A stretch of DNA of 64,000 bases from Acetobacteraceae bacterium (lineage in GTDB: Bacteria > Pseudomonadota > Alphaproteobacteria > Acetobacterales > Acetobacteraceae). The translations under genes and the position numbers were made by a program. Position 1 is the first letter of the stretch; each line of letters begins with the position of its first letter. The notes under the pieces were generated by a model. It was given only the letters and a program-made list of their open reading frames with translations. It had not been told where the DNA came from and did no database searches. Below, in pieces: positions 33,312-42,430 of this stretch. The stretch is from NCBI GenBank assembly GCA_027482245.1, contig JAIXWG010000066.1:109735-173734 (forward strand), written 5' to 3'.

Positions 33312-35792
33312 TCAACGCTTCACCGGCACGTTCCAGATCTCCTGCGCGTATTCGGCGATGGTGCGGTCGGAGGAGAACCACCCCATGCTGGCCGTGTTGA
33401 TGACGGCCGATTTCCACCAGGCAGCGGGGTTGCGCCAGCGTTCCGCGACGGCGCGCTGCGCGTCGAAGTAGCTGTCGAAATCCGCCGTCACCATGAAGTA
33501 GTCGCTGCCGCGAAGGTTGCCGACCAGTTCGCGGTAGCGCGCCGGATCGTCCGGGGAGAAGACGCCGGCCTCGATCTGCTCCAGCGCCTCCTGCAGCCGG
33601 CGGGACTGCTCGACGGCGCGCTGGCCCTGCCAGCCCTCCCGCCGCCGCTGCTCGACCTCCGGCGTCGTCAGGCCGAAGATGAAGATGTTGTCGTCGCCGA
33701 CATGCTCCTTGATCTCGACATTGGCGCCGTCCAGCGTGCCGATGGTCAGCGCGCCGTTCAGCGCGAACTTCATGTTGCCGGTGCCCGACGCCTCCATCCC
33801 CGCGGTGCTGATCTGCTCCGACAGGTCGGCGGCGGGCACGATCATCTCGGCCAGGGAGACGTTGTAGTTCGGCAGGAACACCACCTTCAGCAGGTTGCGC
33901 ACGGTGGGGTCGCTGTTGATCACGCGCGCCACGTCATGCGCCAGCTTGATGATGAGCTTGGCGCGGTGGTAGCTGCTGGCCGCCTTGCCGGCGAAGATCT
34001 TGACGCGCGGCGTCCAGTCCTTGGTCGGCTGGCTGCGGATCTCGTCATAGAGGGCGACGGCTTCCAGCACGTTCAGCAGCTGGCGCTTGTATTCGTGGAT
34101 GCGCTTGATCTGCACGTCGAAGATCGCATCGGGGTCGAGCCGCAGCTGGAAGCGGTCCCGCACCAGCTCCGCCAGCGCCACCTTGTTCGCGCGCTTCACC
34201 GCCGCGAACTTCTCCTGGAACGCCTTGTCGCCCGCCAGCGGCTTCAGCGTCGCCAGCGCATTCGCATCGTCCAGCACCACCGGCCCGATCGTGTCCACCA
34301 GCAGTGACGTCAGCCCCGGATTGCACTGCTGCAGCCAGCGCCGGAAGGTGATGCCGTTGGTCTTGTTGGTGAGCTTGCCGGGGAAGATCTGGTGGAAGTC
34401 GGAGAAGACCGTCTGCTTCAGCAGGTCCGAGTGCAGGGCGGAGACGCCGTTCACCTTGTGCGACCCCACGACCGCCAGGTGCCCCATCCGCACCCGCCGC
34501 CCATGCCCTTCCTCGATCAGCGAGACGGAGGAGAGCATCCGGCCGTCATTCGGGTATCGCAGCCGCACGCTGTCCAGGTGGAAGGCGTTGATCAGGTAGA
34601 TCAGCTGCATGTGCCGCGGCAGCAGGCGCTCCATCAGCGGCACCGGCCAGCTTTCCAGCGCCTCCGGCAGCAGCGTGTGGTTGGTGTAGCTGATCGTCTT
34701 CCGCGTGATCGGCCAGGCTTCGTCCCAGGGGATGTCGTGCAGGTCCACCAGGATGCGCAGCAGCTCCGCCACCACGATGGCGGGGTGCGTGTCGTTCAGC
34801 TGGATGGAGACGCGGTCGGGCAGCGACCGCAAATCGCCATAGACGCGGAGATGCCGCCGCACGAGATCCTGCAGCGCGGCTGACGAGAAGAAGTATTCCT
34901 GCCGTAGCCGAAGCTCCTGCCCCGCCGCGCTCTCATCCGACGGGTAGAGCAGCTTGGAGATGCTCTCCGCCTTCACCTTGTTCGCCAGCGCGCCCACGTG
35001 ATCGCCGGAGTTGAAGGCATCGAGCCGCAGCGGATCGACGGCGCGCGCCGACCACAGCCGCAGCGTGTTCACATGCGCACCGCGCCAGCCGACGATCGGC
35101 GTGTCATAGGCGACGGCCTGCACCGTCTCCCCGGGCTTCCACACATGCTTGACGCGGGCCTCGCTGATGTTGACGGCCTCGACCGTGCCGCCGAAGCCGA
35201 TCTCATGGGCGATCTCGGGGCGCGCGAATTCCCAGGGGTTGCCGTCGTTCAGCCAGTCCTCGGGGTATTCCCGCTGCCAGCCATCGCGGATGATCTGGCG
35301 GAACAGCCCATGGTCGTAGCGGATGCCGTAGCCGAAGGCGGGGATGGACAGCGTCGCCATGCTTTCCATGAAGCAGGCCGCCAGCCGCCCCAGGCCACCA
35401 TTGCCAAGCGCCGCGTCAGGCTCCGCGATGCGCAGCTTCTCCAGGTCCACGCCGAGCGGCTCCAGCGCGTCGCGCAGCGTCGGCAGCAGGTTCAGGTTGC
35501 TGACATTGTCGCGCAGCAGCCGGCCGATCAGGAATTCCAGGCTCAAATAGTAGACCTGCTTCGCGCCGGACTGGTAGGTCGCGCGCGTCAGGTCGATCCA
35601 GCGATCGACGATGCGGTCCCGCACCGCCAGCGCCGTCGCGATGAACCAGTCGCGGTCGCGCGCGCCAAGCCGGCTCTTGCCCAGGTCATAGGTCAGCTTC
35701 TGCAGGATCGCTTCGCGGAGCGCGGCGGCATCGGCGCTTTCCCCGGGGCGGGGGGTGATGGCGGGCGCGCTCGACGTCGTCGGGGTGTCCAT
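33312..35792 (-). CDS. glgP: Glycogen/maltodextrin phosphorylase
   Basis: 826 aa. It releases glucose-1-phosphate from alpha-1,4-glucan ends using pyridoxal phosphate. The PLP-site segment EASGTGNMKFALNGALTIGT (with the Schiff-base Lys) is clear, and N-terminal features include SLEFLIGRLLRDN and LGNGGLGRLAACFMESMATL. ATG 35792 has a strong SD (AGGAAGGAG); the upstream in-frame start at 35864 would add 24 unlikely residues. Together with GlgB, GlgC, GlgA and GlgX-MalQ it allows both synthesis and breakdown of glycogen from one transcript. Confidence 0.97.
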   Translation of the reverse strand: MDTPTTSSAPAITPRPGESADAAALREAILQKLTYDLGKSRLGARDRDWFIATALAVRDRIVDRWIDLTRATYQSGAKQVYYLSLEFLIGRLLRDNVSNLNLLPTLRDALEPLGVDLEKLRIAEPDAALGNGGLGRLAACFMESMATLSIPAFGYGIRYDHGLFRQIIRDGWQREYPEDWLNDGNPWEFARPEIAHEIGFGGTVEAVNISEARVKHVWKPGETVQAVAYDTPIVGWRGAHVNTLRLWSARAVDPLRLDAFNSGDHVGALANKVKAESISKLLYPSDESAAGQELRLRQEYFFSSAALQDLVRRHLRVYGDLRSLPDRVSIQLNDTHPAIVVAELLRILVDLHDIPWDEAWPITRKTISYTNHTLLPEALESWPVPLMERLLPRHMQLIYLINAFHLDSVRLRYPNDGRMLSSVSLIEEGHGRRVRMGHLAVVGSHKVNGVSALHSDLLKQTVFSDFHQIFPGKLTNKTNGITFRRWLQQCNPGLTSLLVDTIGPVVLDDANALATLKPLAGDKAFQEKFAAVKRANKVALAELVRDRFQLRLDPDAIFDVQIKRIHEYKRQLLNVLEAVALYDEIRSQPTKDWTPRVKIFAGKAASSYHRAKLIIKLAHDVARVINSDPTVRNLLKVVFLPNYNVSLAEMIVPAADLSEQISTAGMEASGTGNMKFALNGALTIGTLDGANVEIKEHVGDDNIFIFGLTTPEVEQRRREGWQGQRAVEQSRRLQEALEQIEAGVFSPDDPARYRELVGNLRGSDYFMVTADFDSYFDAQRAVAERWRNPAAWWKSAVINTASMGWFSSDRTIAEYAQEIWNVPVKR

Positions 35793-35848
35793 AGGCGGGT
35801 GGCTCCTTCCTGGGTGCCGGGGAGGCGATGGCCATCCAACGCGCTGCG

Positions 35849-35864
35849 ATGCAACAATTTGCAT
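35849..35864 (-). promoter_or_regulatory. Operator-like dyad upstream of glgP
   Basis: ATGCAA-CAAT-TTGCAT is a perfect 6-bp inverted repeat 57-72 nt upstream of the glgP start. Its spacing and TTGCA half-sites resemble operators of LacI-type sugar regulators, but no such regulator gene is in the window. A binding role is inference. Confidence 0.35.
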
Positions 35865-35920
35865 GGCTGAGCGCCGAGATCAAAGCACAGGAATAGCGGC
35901 CCCGCTTTAGCGTTCTGCAA

Positions 35921-36083
35921 AGAGACCGTTTGAGAATGCTGGCGGCTGAGGGTTCGCGAGGGATTTTTCGTCCCTGGCAGGAGTCGGACGCGGCCGATGC
36001 TGGTTGCATCGGCAAGCCCGGCGACGAACCAGGGGCGGAAAAGCCCAGCGAAGCCGACCCGCCAGTGTTCTCAAACGGTCTCT
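35921..36083. repeat. 163-bp foldback (MITE-like) element between glk and glgP
   Basis: The ends are inverted repeats: the outer 16 bp (AGAGACCGTTTGAGAA) match perfectly and the next 9 bp match except for two bases. The interior is also imperfectly self-complementary (TTCGC and CCCTGG segments on both sides), with GCCGATGC-TGGT-TGCATCGGC near its centre. It encodes no protein. It starts 128 bp upstream of the glgP start and ends 6 nt from the glk stop. It resembles a non-autonomous DNA-transposon derivative; no clear target-site duplication is visible. Confidence 0.7.
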
Positions 36084-36089
36084 AGGGGG

Positions 36090-37028
36090 CTATCCGGCCC
36101 GGGCGATGGCCGCCAGGCCCGGGAAGGCCGGGGCCGGGTGCGTCACGATGGAGAGCGGCACGCCCTGCATCCACCCCGCCATCGGGGCCTTGTCCTCGAA
36201 CCGCCGGCGGAAGGCGTCGCGGTCCAGCGTCGTTGCCAGGCGCGGCAGGATGCCGCCGGCCAGGAACACGCCGCCCCGCGCGCCCCAGGCCAGCGCCACG
36301 TCGCCCGCGAAGCCCGCCAGCAGCAACAGGAAGTGGCGCAGCGCCTCCGCCGCCACCGGGCATTCGCCCGAAGCCGCCACCACCGCGGCCGCGTCGCGTT
36401 CCGGCACCGCGGCACCCCGCAGCGCCGCCACCACGGCGTGCAGGTTGGCGATGCCGCGGCCGGAGAGCGCTTCCTCCGCCCCCGCGCGCCCGCATCGCGC
36501 GCGCAGCCCCGCCACCACCGCATCCTCCGCCGCATCGGTCGGCGCCAGGCCGATATGCCCGCCCTCCGTCGGCACCACCTGCGGCCCCGCCGCGGTCGGC
36601 ACCAGCGCGGCGCAGCCGAGCCCCGTGCCCGGGCCCAGCACCAGCATCGGCGCCGCGGGGTCCGCCGCGCCGCCACCGATCGCGACCAGGTCGCCCGGCG
36701 GCAGGTGCGGCAGCGCATGGGCCAGGGCCTGGAAGTCATTCACCAGCCGCGCGCGCCGCAGGCCGAGATGCGCGGCGATGGCCGCTTCCCCGAACTGCCA
36801 GGGCGCATTGGTCAGCCGCGCCGTGCCGGCAGTGACCGGCCCCGCCACCGCCAGCACCGCCGCCTCCACCGCCTGGCCGGGCGACAGGCGCAGCAGCGCG
36901 GCCTCCATCGCGGCTTCCGGCGTCGCGAACTCCGCCACGGGCAGGATCACGGGCGGGCCGATGCGATCCTCCGCTAGCACGGCGAAGCGGGCATTGGTCC
37001 CGCCGATATCGGCCAGCAGCGCCCTCAT
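36090..37028 (-). CDS. glk: Glucokinase
   Basis: 312 aa of the bacterial Glk (ROK-unrelated) family. The ATP phosphate loop LLADIGGTNARFAVL is at the N-terminus, the sugar-binding LVNDFQALAHALPHL is near 95-109, and the adenosine motif MLVLGPGTGLGCAALVP is near 129-145. It phosphorylates glucose for glycolysis or, through glucose-1-phosphate, for glycogen. It is on the same strand as the glg operon and upstream of it; a foldback element now separates the two. Confidence 0.93.
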   Translation of the reverse strand: MRALLADIGGTNARFAVLAEDRIGPPVILPVAEFATPEAAMEAALLRLSPGQAVEAAVLAVAGPVTAGTARLTNAPWQFGEAAIAAHLGLRRARLVNDFQALAHALPHLPPGDLVAIGGGAADPAAPMLVLGPGTGLGCAALVPTAAGPQVVPTEGGHIGLAPTDAAEDAVVAGLRARCGRAGAEEALSGRGIANLHAVVAALRGAAVPERDAAAVVAASGECPVAAEALRHFLLLLAGFAGDVALAWGARGGVFLAGGILPRLATTLDRDAFRRRFEDKAPMAGWMQGVPLSIVTHPAPAFPGLAAIARAG

Positions 37029-37065
37029 GCCGCCGCCCTCAGCGCGGCTTCTGCGCCCCCGCGCG

Positions 37066-37377
37066 TCAGCGCGGTTTCTGAGCCAGGATGAAGGAAGCGA
37101 TGTCCTGCGCCTGCCGCGCCGTCAGCCCGTGGTCGGGCATGTCGGCATGGGGCTGGCGCACCCAGCTGGTGATGTGGTCCGCATTCATGCCCGCGCGCGC
37201 GGCGATGGCGGGGAAGGGCGGCGATCGGGGGTTGCGCCCGGCCGGTGCCTGCGCCGCGATCGTGTGGCAATTGCCGCAGAACTGCGTCGCCATCCAGCGG
37301 CCCCGCTCCACCCCGTCTTCCGCCATGGCGGGCAGCGCCACCATCATCGCCAGCAGGGGCACGCCAATCGATCGCAT
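37066..37377 (-). CDS. Small periplasmic c-type cytochrome
   Basis: 103 aa. A signal peptide (1-19, cleaved after ALPAMA) precedes a single CXXCH haem site, CGNCH at 34-38. Met80 (HADMPDHGL) is the likely sixth ligand. The size and pattern fit class I cytochrome c. ATG 37377 has a strong SD (GGAAGGAG). Redox partner unknown; glk lies 37 nt downstream but a functional link is not evident. Confidence 0.88.
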   Translation of the reverse strand: MRSIGVPLLAMMVALPAMAEDGVERGRWMATQFCGNCHTIAAQAPAGRNPRSPPFPAIAARAGMNADHITSWVRQPHADMPDHGLTARQAQDIASFILAQKPR

Positions 37378-37460
37378 CCTGGTCTCCTTCCCGGATCATC
37401 CGGGGCGGGGCCAGCCTAGGTGCGGCGGATGCGATGCTCATTGCGGCGGATCAACTCCCG

Positions 37461-38213
37461 TCAGTAGGTCGCGCGCCCGCCGGAGATGTCGAAGACCGCG
37501 CCGGTCGAGAAGCTGCAATCGGCCGTGCAGAGCCAGCAGATCAGCGCCGCGATCTCCTCCACCTCCACGAAGCGGCCCATCGGGATCTTCGACAGCATGA
37601 AGGCGATGTGGGCTTCCGTCATCTGGTTGAAGATGTCGGTCTTGGCCGCCGCCGGGCAGACGCAGTTCACCAGCACGTTCTTCGTTGCCAGCTCCTTCGC
37701 CAGCGACTTGGTGTAGCCGATCAGCCCCGCCTTGCTGGCTGAGTAGTGCGCCGCGTTGGGGTTGCCTTCCTTCCCCGCGACGGAGGCCACGTTCACCACG
37801 CGTCCCCAGCCATTGGCGATCAGGTGCGGGACGACGGCGCTGGCCACGATGAAGGGTGCGTTGAGGTTCACGTCGATGACGCGGCGCCACTGCGCCACCG
37901 GAATCTCCCAGGACGGCATGTTGCCGCCGGTGATGCCGGCATTGTTCACCAGCAGGTCGATCTTGCCATGCGCCGCCACCGTGCGCCTGGTGGCTTCCGC
38001 CACCGCGACCTCATCCGCCAGGTCCAGCACTTCGGCCGTCACGTTGCCGTCGGCCGCCAGCGCGGCGCGGCTCTCCTCGGCCTTGGCGGGGTCCATGTCC
38101 CAGATGGAGACGCTGGCGCCCGACTGCACCATGCGCCGCGCCACCGCGAGCCCGATGCCCCGCGCGCCACCGGTGACGATGCCGACCCGGCCCTGCAGAT
38201 CCAGCTTGTTCAT
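37461..38213 (-). CDS. SDR family oxidoreductase (FabG-like)
   Basis: A 250-aa classical short-chain dehydrogenase. The NAD(P) loop TGGARGIG is near residues 14-21, NNAG near 91-94, and the catalytic Ser...YxxxK pair is present (SVAGKEG then YSASK). The position after the beta2 strand is Asp (IWDMDP), which suggests NAD over NADP. It lies 13 nt after a second SDR gene on the same strand, and the two probably work on related substrates. FabG-like ketoreductase or sugar/alcohol dehydrogenase are both possible. Confidence 0.9.
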   Translation of the reverse strand: MNKLDLQGRVGIVTGGARGIGLAVARRMVQSGASVSIWDMDPAKAEESRAALAADGNVTAEVLDLADEVAVAEATRRTVAAHGKIDLLVNNAGITGGNMPSWEIPVAQWRRVIDVNLNAPFIVASAVVPHLIANGWGRVVNVASVAGKEGNPNAAHYSASKAGLIGYTKSLAKELATKNVLVNCVCPAAAKTDIFNQMTEAHIAFMLSKIPMGRFVEVEEIAALICWLCTADCSFSTGAVFDISGGRATY

Positions 38214-38226
38214 CGCCCGCGCTCCC

Positions 38227-38970
38227 TCAGCCGCGCCCGACGAAGGGCATCTTGGTGGCCATGATGGTCATGGTCAGCACGTTCGTCGCCAGCGGCCAGG
38301 CCGCCATCTGCGCCACCGCCTGGCCGACATGGTCCACATCCATCAGCGGCTCCGCCTTGATGGACCAGTCCGCCTGCGGAACGCCGCGGGCCATGCGTTC
38401 CGCCATCGGCGTCGCGGCATTGCCGATGTCGATCTGGCCGACCGCGATGTCGAAGCGCCGGCCATCGAGGTTCATCGACTTGGTCAGCCCCGTCACCGCA
38501 TGCTTGGTGCTGGTATAGGGCGCGCTGCCCGGCCGCGGCGCATGCGCGCTGATCGATCCGTTGTTGATGATGCGCCCGCCCTGCGGCTGCTGCTTCGCCA
38601 TCATCCTGAACGCCGCATGGGCGCAGAGGAACACGCCATTCAGGTTCACGTTGACCACCTTGAACCACTGCTCCGCCGTCAGCTCCTCGAACGGCGTGCC
38701 GGGCACGTTGTTCCCGGCATTGTTGAACAGCAGGTCCAGCCGCCCGAACTCCTTCTCGATCGTGGCGAAGGCGGCGTCGATCTGGGCGGCGTCGGTCACG
38801 TCGGCCGGGACGACCAGGGTCTTGCCCTTGCACAGGCCCGCCGTCTCCTCCAGCGCATCGCGGCGGCGGCCGAGCAGGGCCACGGTCCAGCCATCGGCGG
38901 CCAGCGCGATGGAGGCGGCGCGGCCGACGCCCGATCCGGCACCGGTCACCAGCGCGTATTTCTGGGCCAT
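38227..38970 (-). CDS. SDR family oxidoreductase
   Basis: A 247-aa short-chain dehydrogenase with TGAGSGVG near residues 9-16, NNAGNN near 87-92, and Ser then YTSTK as catalytic residues. After beta2 there is ALLGRRRD with Arg residues, which favours NADP(H). ATG 38970 has a strong SD (GAGGGGGA). It is the first gene of a two-gene SDR unit. Substrate not recognisable. Confidence 0.9.
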   Translation of the reverse strand: MAQKYALVTGAGSGVGRAASIALAADGWTVALLGRRRDALEETAGLCKGKTLVVPADVTDAAQIDAAFATIEKEFGRLDLLFNNAGNNVPGTPFEELTAEQWFKVVNVNLNGVFLCAHAAFRMMAKQQPQGGRIINNGSISAHAPRPGSAPYTSTKHAVTGLTKSMNLDGRRFDIAVGQIDIGNAATPMAERMARGVPQADWSIKAEPLMDVDHVGQAVAQMAAWPLATNVLTMTIMATKMPFVGRG

Positions 38971-39146
38971 GTCGTGGTTTCCCCCTCGATAAGGTCGATT
39001 TCGGCGCGCAGGGTGGATCGCCCGGGGGCCGGCTGTCCACCCAGGCACCGCCCTGGCGGGGTGTGGACTGCGCTCCGGCCTTGCGGGGCGGGGCGTTCCG
39101 GTGGGATAGCGGGTAGACCGCCTCCCCGACGGACAAAACATTCCCC

Positions 39147-42100
39147 ATGAGCATCCACGCCGCGCTGACGCACCGGACAACCTACAGCTACGACCGCCTG
39201 GTCGGCATGTCCCCGCAGTTGATCCGGCTTCGCCCGGCACCCCATTGCCGGACGCCCATCCTCTCCTACTCCCTCGACATCCAGCCGAAGCCGCATTTCC
39301 TCAACTGGGTGCAGGACCCGCAGGGCAACTTCATCGCCCGCGTGGTCTTCCCCGACCGCGTGCGGAAGTTCGAGGTGACGGTCGATCTCCTCGCCGACAT
39401 GGCGACGATCAACCCCTTCGACTTCTTCGTGGAGCCGCAGGCCGAGGCCTTCCCCTTCGAGTACGACCCCGTGCTGGCGCAGGAACTCGCGCCCTTCCGC
39501 CGGGTGGACGCACCGGGCCCGCTGCTGGAGGCCTATCTCAAGAACATTCCGCGCAGCGCGCCCAACACCGTCAACTACCTGGTGGACCTGAACCAGAAGC
39601 TCTCCACCGAGATCGGCTACATCGTCCGCATGGAGCCCGGCGTCTGGACGCCGGAGGAGGTGCTGGGCAACCGCAAGGGCTCCTGCCGCGACTCGGGCTG
39701 GCTGCTGGTGCAGATCCTGCGGCACCTCGGCTTCGCCGCGCGCTTCGTCTCCGGCTACCTGATCCAGCTGGTGCCGGACGTGAAGTCCGTGACCGGCCCC
39801 GTCGGCACCTCCGTCGATTTCACCGACCTGCATGCGTGGTGCGAGGTCTATGTGCCCGGCGCCGGCTGGATCGGGCTCGACCCTACGTCCGGCCTGCTGG
39901 CCGGGGAGGGCCACATCCCGCTCGCCGCGACGCCGGAACCCGCCTCCGCCGCCCCCATCACCGGCGGCGTGGACAAGGCGGAGACGGAGTTCGGCTTCTT
40001 CATGGAGGTCCGGCGCGTCGAGGAGACGCCCCGCGTCACCAAGCCCTACACCGAGGAAGCCTGGGCGCGGATCGCAAAGCTTGGCGAACAGGTGGACCAG
40101 GCGCTGACCGCCGGCGATGTGCGCCTGACCGTGGGCGGCGAGCCCACCTTCGTGGCGGAGGCCGATCGCGACGCGCCGGAATGGAACACGGAAGCCCTTG
40201 GCCCGACCAAGCGCGCCTATGCCGGCCGGCTGCTGCGGCGCCTCCAGCCGCTCTGGGCGCCCGGGGCCGCGCTGACCTATGCGCAGGGCAAGTGGTATCC
40301 GGGGGAGCAATTGCCGCGCTGGGGCCTCTACTGCCACTGGCGCGCGGATGGGCAGCCGGTCTGGACCGACCCCGCGCTGCTCGCCAGCGACGACGACAAG
40401 GGCGACGCCACGGCGCAGGACGCGGCGGAATTCGCGACCGTCCTGGCCGGCCATCTCGGCATCGACCCCACGGTGCGCATCCCCGCGCATGAGGACATCC
40501 ACTACTACCTCTGGCGGGAGAAGAAGCTGCCCGCGAACGTCGTCGCGGAGGACGCGAAGCTGCGCGACCCGATGGAGCGCGCGCGGCTGGCCAAGCTGTT
40601 CGGCCAGGGGCTGAGCCAGGAGGTCGGCAGCGTGCTGCCGCTGCGCCGCCGCGGCGATGGCGAGGCCCGCGCCTGGGAGTCGGGCAAATGGGCGCTGCGG
40701 GAGGGCGAGCTCTTCCTCATCCCCGGCGACAGCCCCATCGGCTTCCGCCTGCCGCTGGAAAGCCTGCCCTGGGCATCGGAAGACGCGATCGAGGCCGAGC
40801 CGGAGCCCGATCCCTTCACCCGCCGCGAACCGCTCCGCCCGCGGCGCGACCTGCCGGAAGGCCGCGCCCGCATCGTGGAGCAGCCCGCGCCCGTGCCGGG
40901 GCGGGAGGAGCCGGGCGTGGTGCGCACCGCGCTCTGCGTGGAGGCCCGCGGCGGCCTGATCCACTGCTTCCTGCCGCCGCTGACCCTCGCCGATGACTGG
41001 CTGGACCTGGTCGCGGCCATCGAGGCGACCGCGCGGGACACCGGCCGCAAGGTGTTTCTCGAAGGCTATCTCGCCCCCTCCGACCCCCGCCTGCTGAACT
41101 TCTCCGTCACGCCGGACCCCGGCGTGATCGAGGTGAACATCCACCCGGCGAGCGACTGGCAAGACCTCGCGACCCGCACGGAACAGCTTTACGAGGAAGC
41201 CCGCCAGGTCGGGCTGGACTCCCAGAAATTCATGCTCGACGGGCGGCATGTCGGTACCGGCGGCGGCAACCACATGGTCATGGGCGCGGCGGAGGTGGCG
41301 GACAGCCCCTTCCTGCGGCGGCCGGATCTGCTGAAGTCCCTCGTCGGCTTCTGGCACAACCATCCGAGCCTGTCCTACCTGTTCAGCGGCATGTTCATCG
41401 GCCCGACGAGCCAGCATCCCCGCGTGGATGAGGCGCGCGGCGACGCGGTGCATGAGCTGGAGACGGCGCTGGCGCAGGTGCCGCCGCCGGGCGTCGAAAC
41501 GCCGCCCTGGATGGTGGACCGCATCTTCCGGAACCTGCTGGTGGACATGACCGGCAACACCCACCGGACGGAGTTCTGCATCGACAAGATGTACGATCCC
41601 TCCGGCCCCTCTGGCCGGCGCGGCCTGGTCGAGTTCCGGGGCTTCGAGATGCCGCCGCATTGGCGCATGTCGCTGGCGCAGCAGGTGCTGCTGCGCAGCC
41701 TCGTCGCCGGCTTCTGGCAGCGGCCCTATGACCGGCGCCTGGTGAAGTGGGGCACGCGGCTGCATGACGATTTCATGCTGGAACACTACTGCCGGCAGGA
41801 TTTCGGTGACGTCCTTGAGGAACTATCGGGCCTCGGCTTCCGGCTGGACCCCGACTGGTTCGCGCCGCATTTCGAATTCCGCTTCCCCAAGGTCGGGACG
41901 ATCGCCGTGCGTGGCATGGAGCTTGAGCTGCGCAACGCGCTGGAACCCTGGCACGTGCTGGGGGAGGAAGCGGCCGCCGGCGGCACCACGCGCTACGTGG
42001 ACAGCAGCGTCGAACGCCTGCAGGCCCGCGTGACGGGCTGGGTGGAGGAACGCTTCACCCTCGCCTGCAACGGCGTCGCCGTGCCGCTGCAGCCCACGGG

Positions 42101-42425
42101 CACGGAAGGCGAGTACGTGGCAGGCGTGCGCTTCAAGGCGTGGGACCCGCCCTCCGCCCTGCATCCCACGGTGCGCGCCCAGGCGCCGCTGACCTTCGAT
42201 GTCTATGACAGCTGGACGGGCCGCTCGCTCGGCGGCTGCACGCATCACGTGGCGCATCCCGGCGGGCGCAACTACCAGACCTTCCCGGTCAATGCGAACG
42301 AGGCCGAGGCACGGCGCCGCGCGCTGTTCCTGCCGATGGGCCACACCCCCGGCCCGATGGCGCCGCCCCGCGTGGTCACCTCCCGCGCCACGCCCCGCAC
42401 CCTCGACCTGAGGCGCGCAAGCTGA
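39147..42425 (+). CDS. Transglutaminase-like / DUF2126 protein
   Basis: 1092 aa. An N-terminal beta domain (HAALTHRTTYSYDRLV) is followed by a transglutaminase-like cysteine-peptidase core with triad Cys180 (KGSCRDSGWL), His229 (DLHAWCEVY) and Asp245 (GLDPTSG). The long remainder (about 300-1092) matches the DUF2126 region found fused to this core. Comparative genomics of this family (with ATP-grasp and alpha-E proteins) has predicted a role in making or cleaving peptide/amide bonds in small modified peptides; no function is proven. It is followed 5 nt later by the ATP-grasp/alpha-E gene. Confidence 0.9.
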   Translation: MSIHAALTHRTTYSYDRLVGMSPQLIRLRPAPHCRTPILSYSLDIQPKPHFLNWVQDPQGNFIARVVFPDRVRKFEVTVDLLADMATINPFDFFVEPQAEAFPFEYDPVLAQELAPFRRVDAPGPLLEAYLKNIPRSAPNTVNYLVDLNQKLSTEIGYIVRMEPGVWTPEEVLGNRKGSCRDSGWLLVQILRHLGFAARFVSGYLIQLVPDVKSVTGPVGTSVDFTDLHAWCEVYVPGAGWIGLDPTSGLLAGEGHIPLAATPEPASAAPITGGVDKAETEFGFFMEVRRVEETPRVTKPYTEEAWARIAKLGEQVDQALTAGDVRLTVGGEPTFVAEADRDAPEWNTEALGPTKRAYAGRLLRRLQPLWAPGAALTYAQGKWYPGEQLPRWGLYCHWRADGQPVWTDPALLASDDDKGDATAQDAAEFATVLAGHLGIDPTVRIPAHEDIHYYLWREKKLPANVVAEDAKLRDPMERARLAKLFGQGLSQEVGSVLPLRRRGDGEARAWESGKWALREGELFLIPGDSPIGFRLPLESLPWASEDAIEAEPEPDPFTRREPLRPRRDLPEGRARIVEQPAPVPGREEPGVVRTALCVEARGGLIHCFLPPLTLADDWLDLVAAIEATARDTGRKVFLEGYLAPSDPRLLNFSVTPDPGVIEVNIHPASDWQDLATRTEQLYEEARQVGLDSQKFMLDGRHVGTGGGNHMVMGAAEVADSPFLRRPDLLKSLVGFWHNHPSLSYLFSGMFIGPTSQHPRVDEARGDAVHELETALAQVPPPGVETPPWMVDRIFRNLLVDMTGNTHRTEFCIDKMYDPSGPSGRRGLVEFRGFEMPPHWRMSLAQQVLLRSLVAGFWQRPYDRRLVKWGTRLHDDFMLEHYCRQDFGDVLEELSGLGFRLDPDWFAPHFEFRFPKVGTIAVRGMELELRNALEPWHVLGEEAAAGGTTRYVDSSVERLQARVTGWVEERFTLACNGVAVPLQPTGTEGEYVAGVRFKAWDPPSALHPTVRAQAPLTFDVYDSWTGRSLGGCTHHVAHPGGRNYQTFPVNANEAEARRRALFLPMGHTPGPMAPPRVVTSRATPRTLDLRRAS

Positions 42426-42430
42426 CCGAT

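Noticed and set aside
35921..36083. Complete insertion sequence
   Set aside because: Too short for a transposase and no open frame inside; only a non-autonomous or decayed element is supportable, and no target-site duplication was found.
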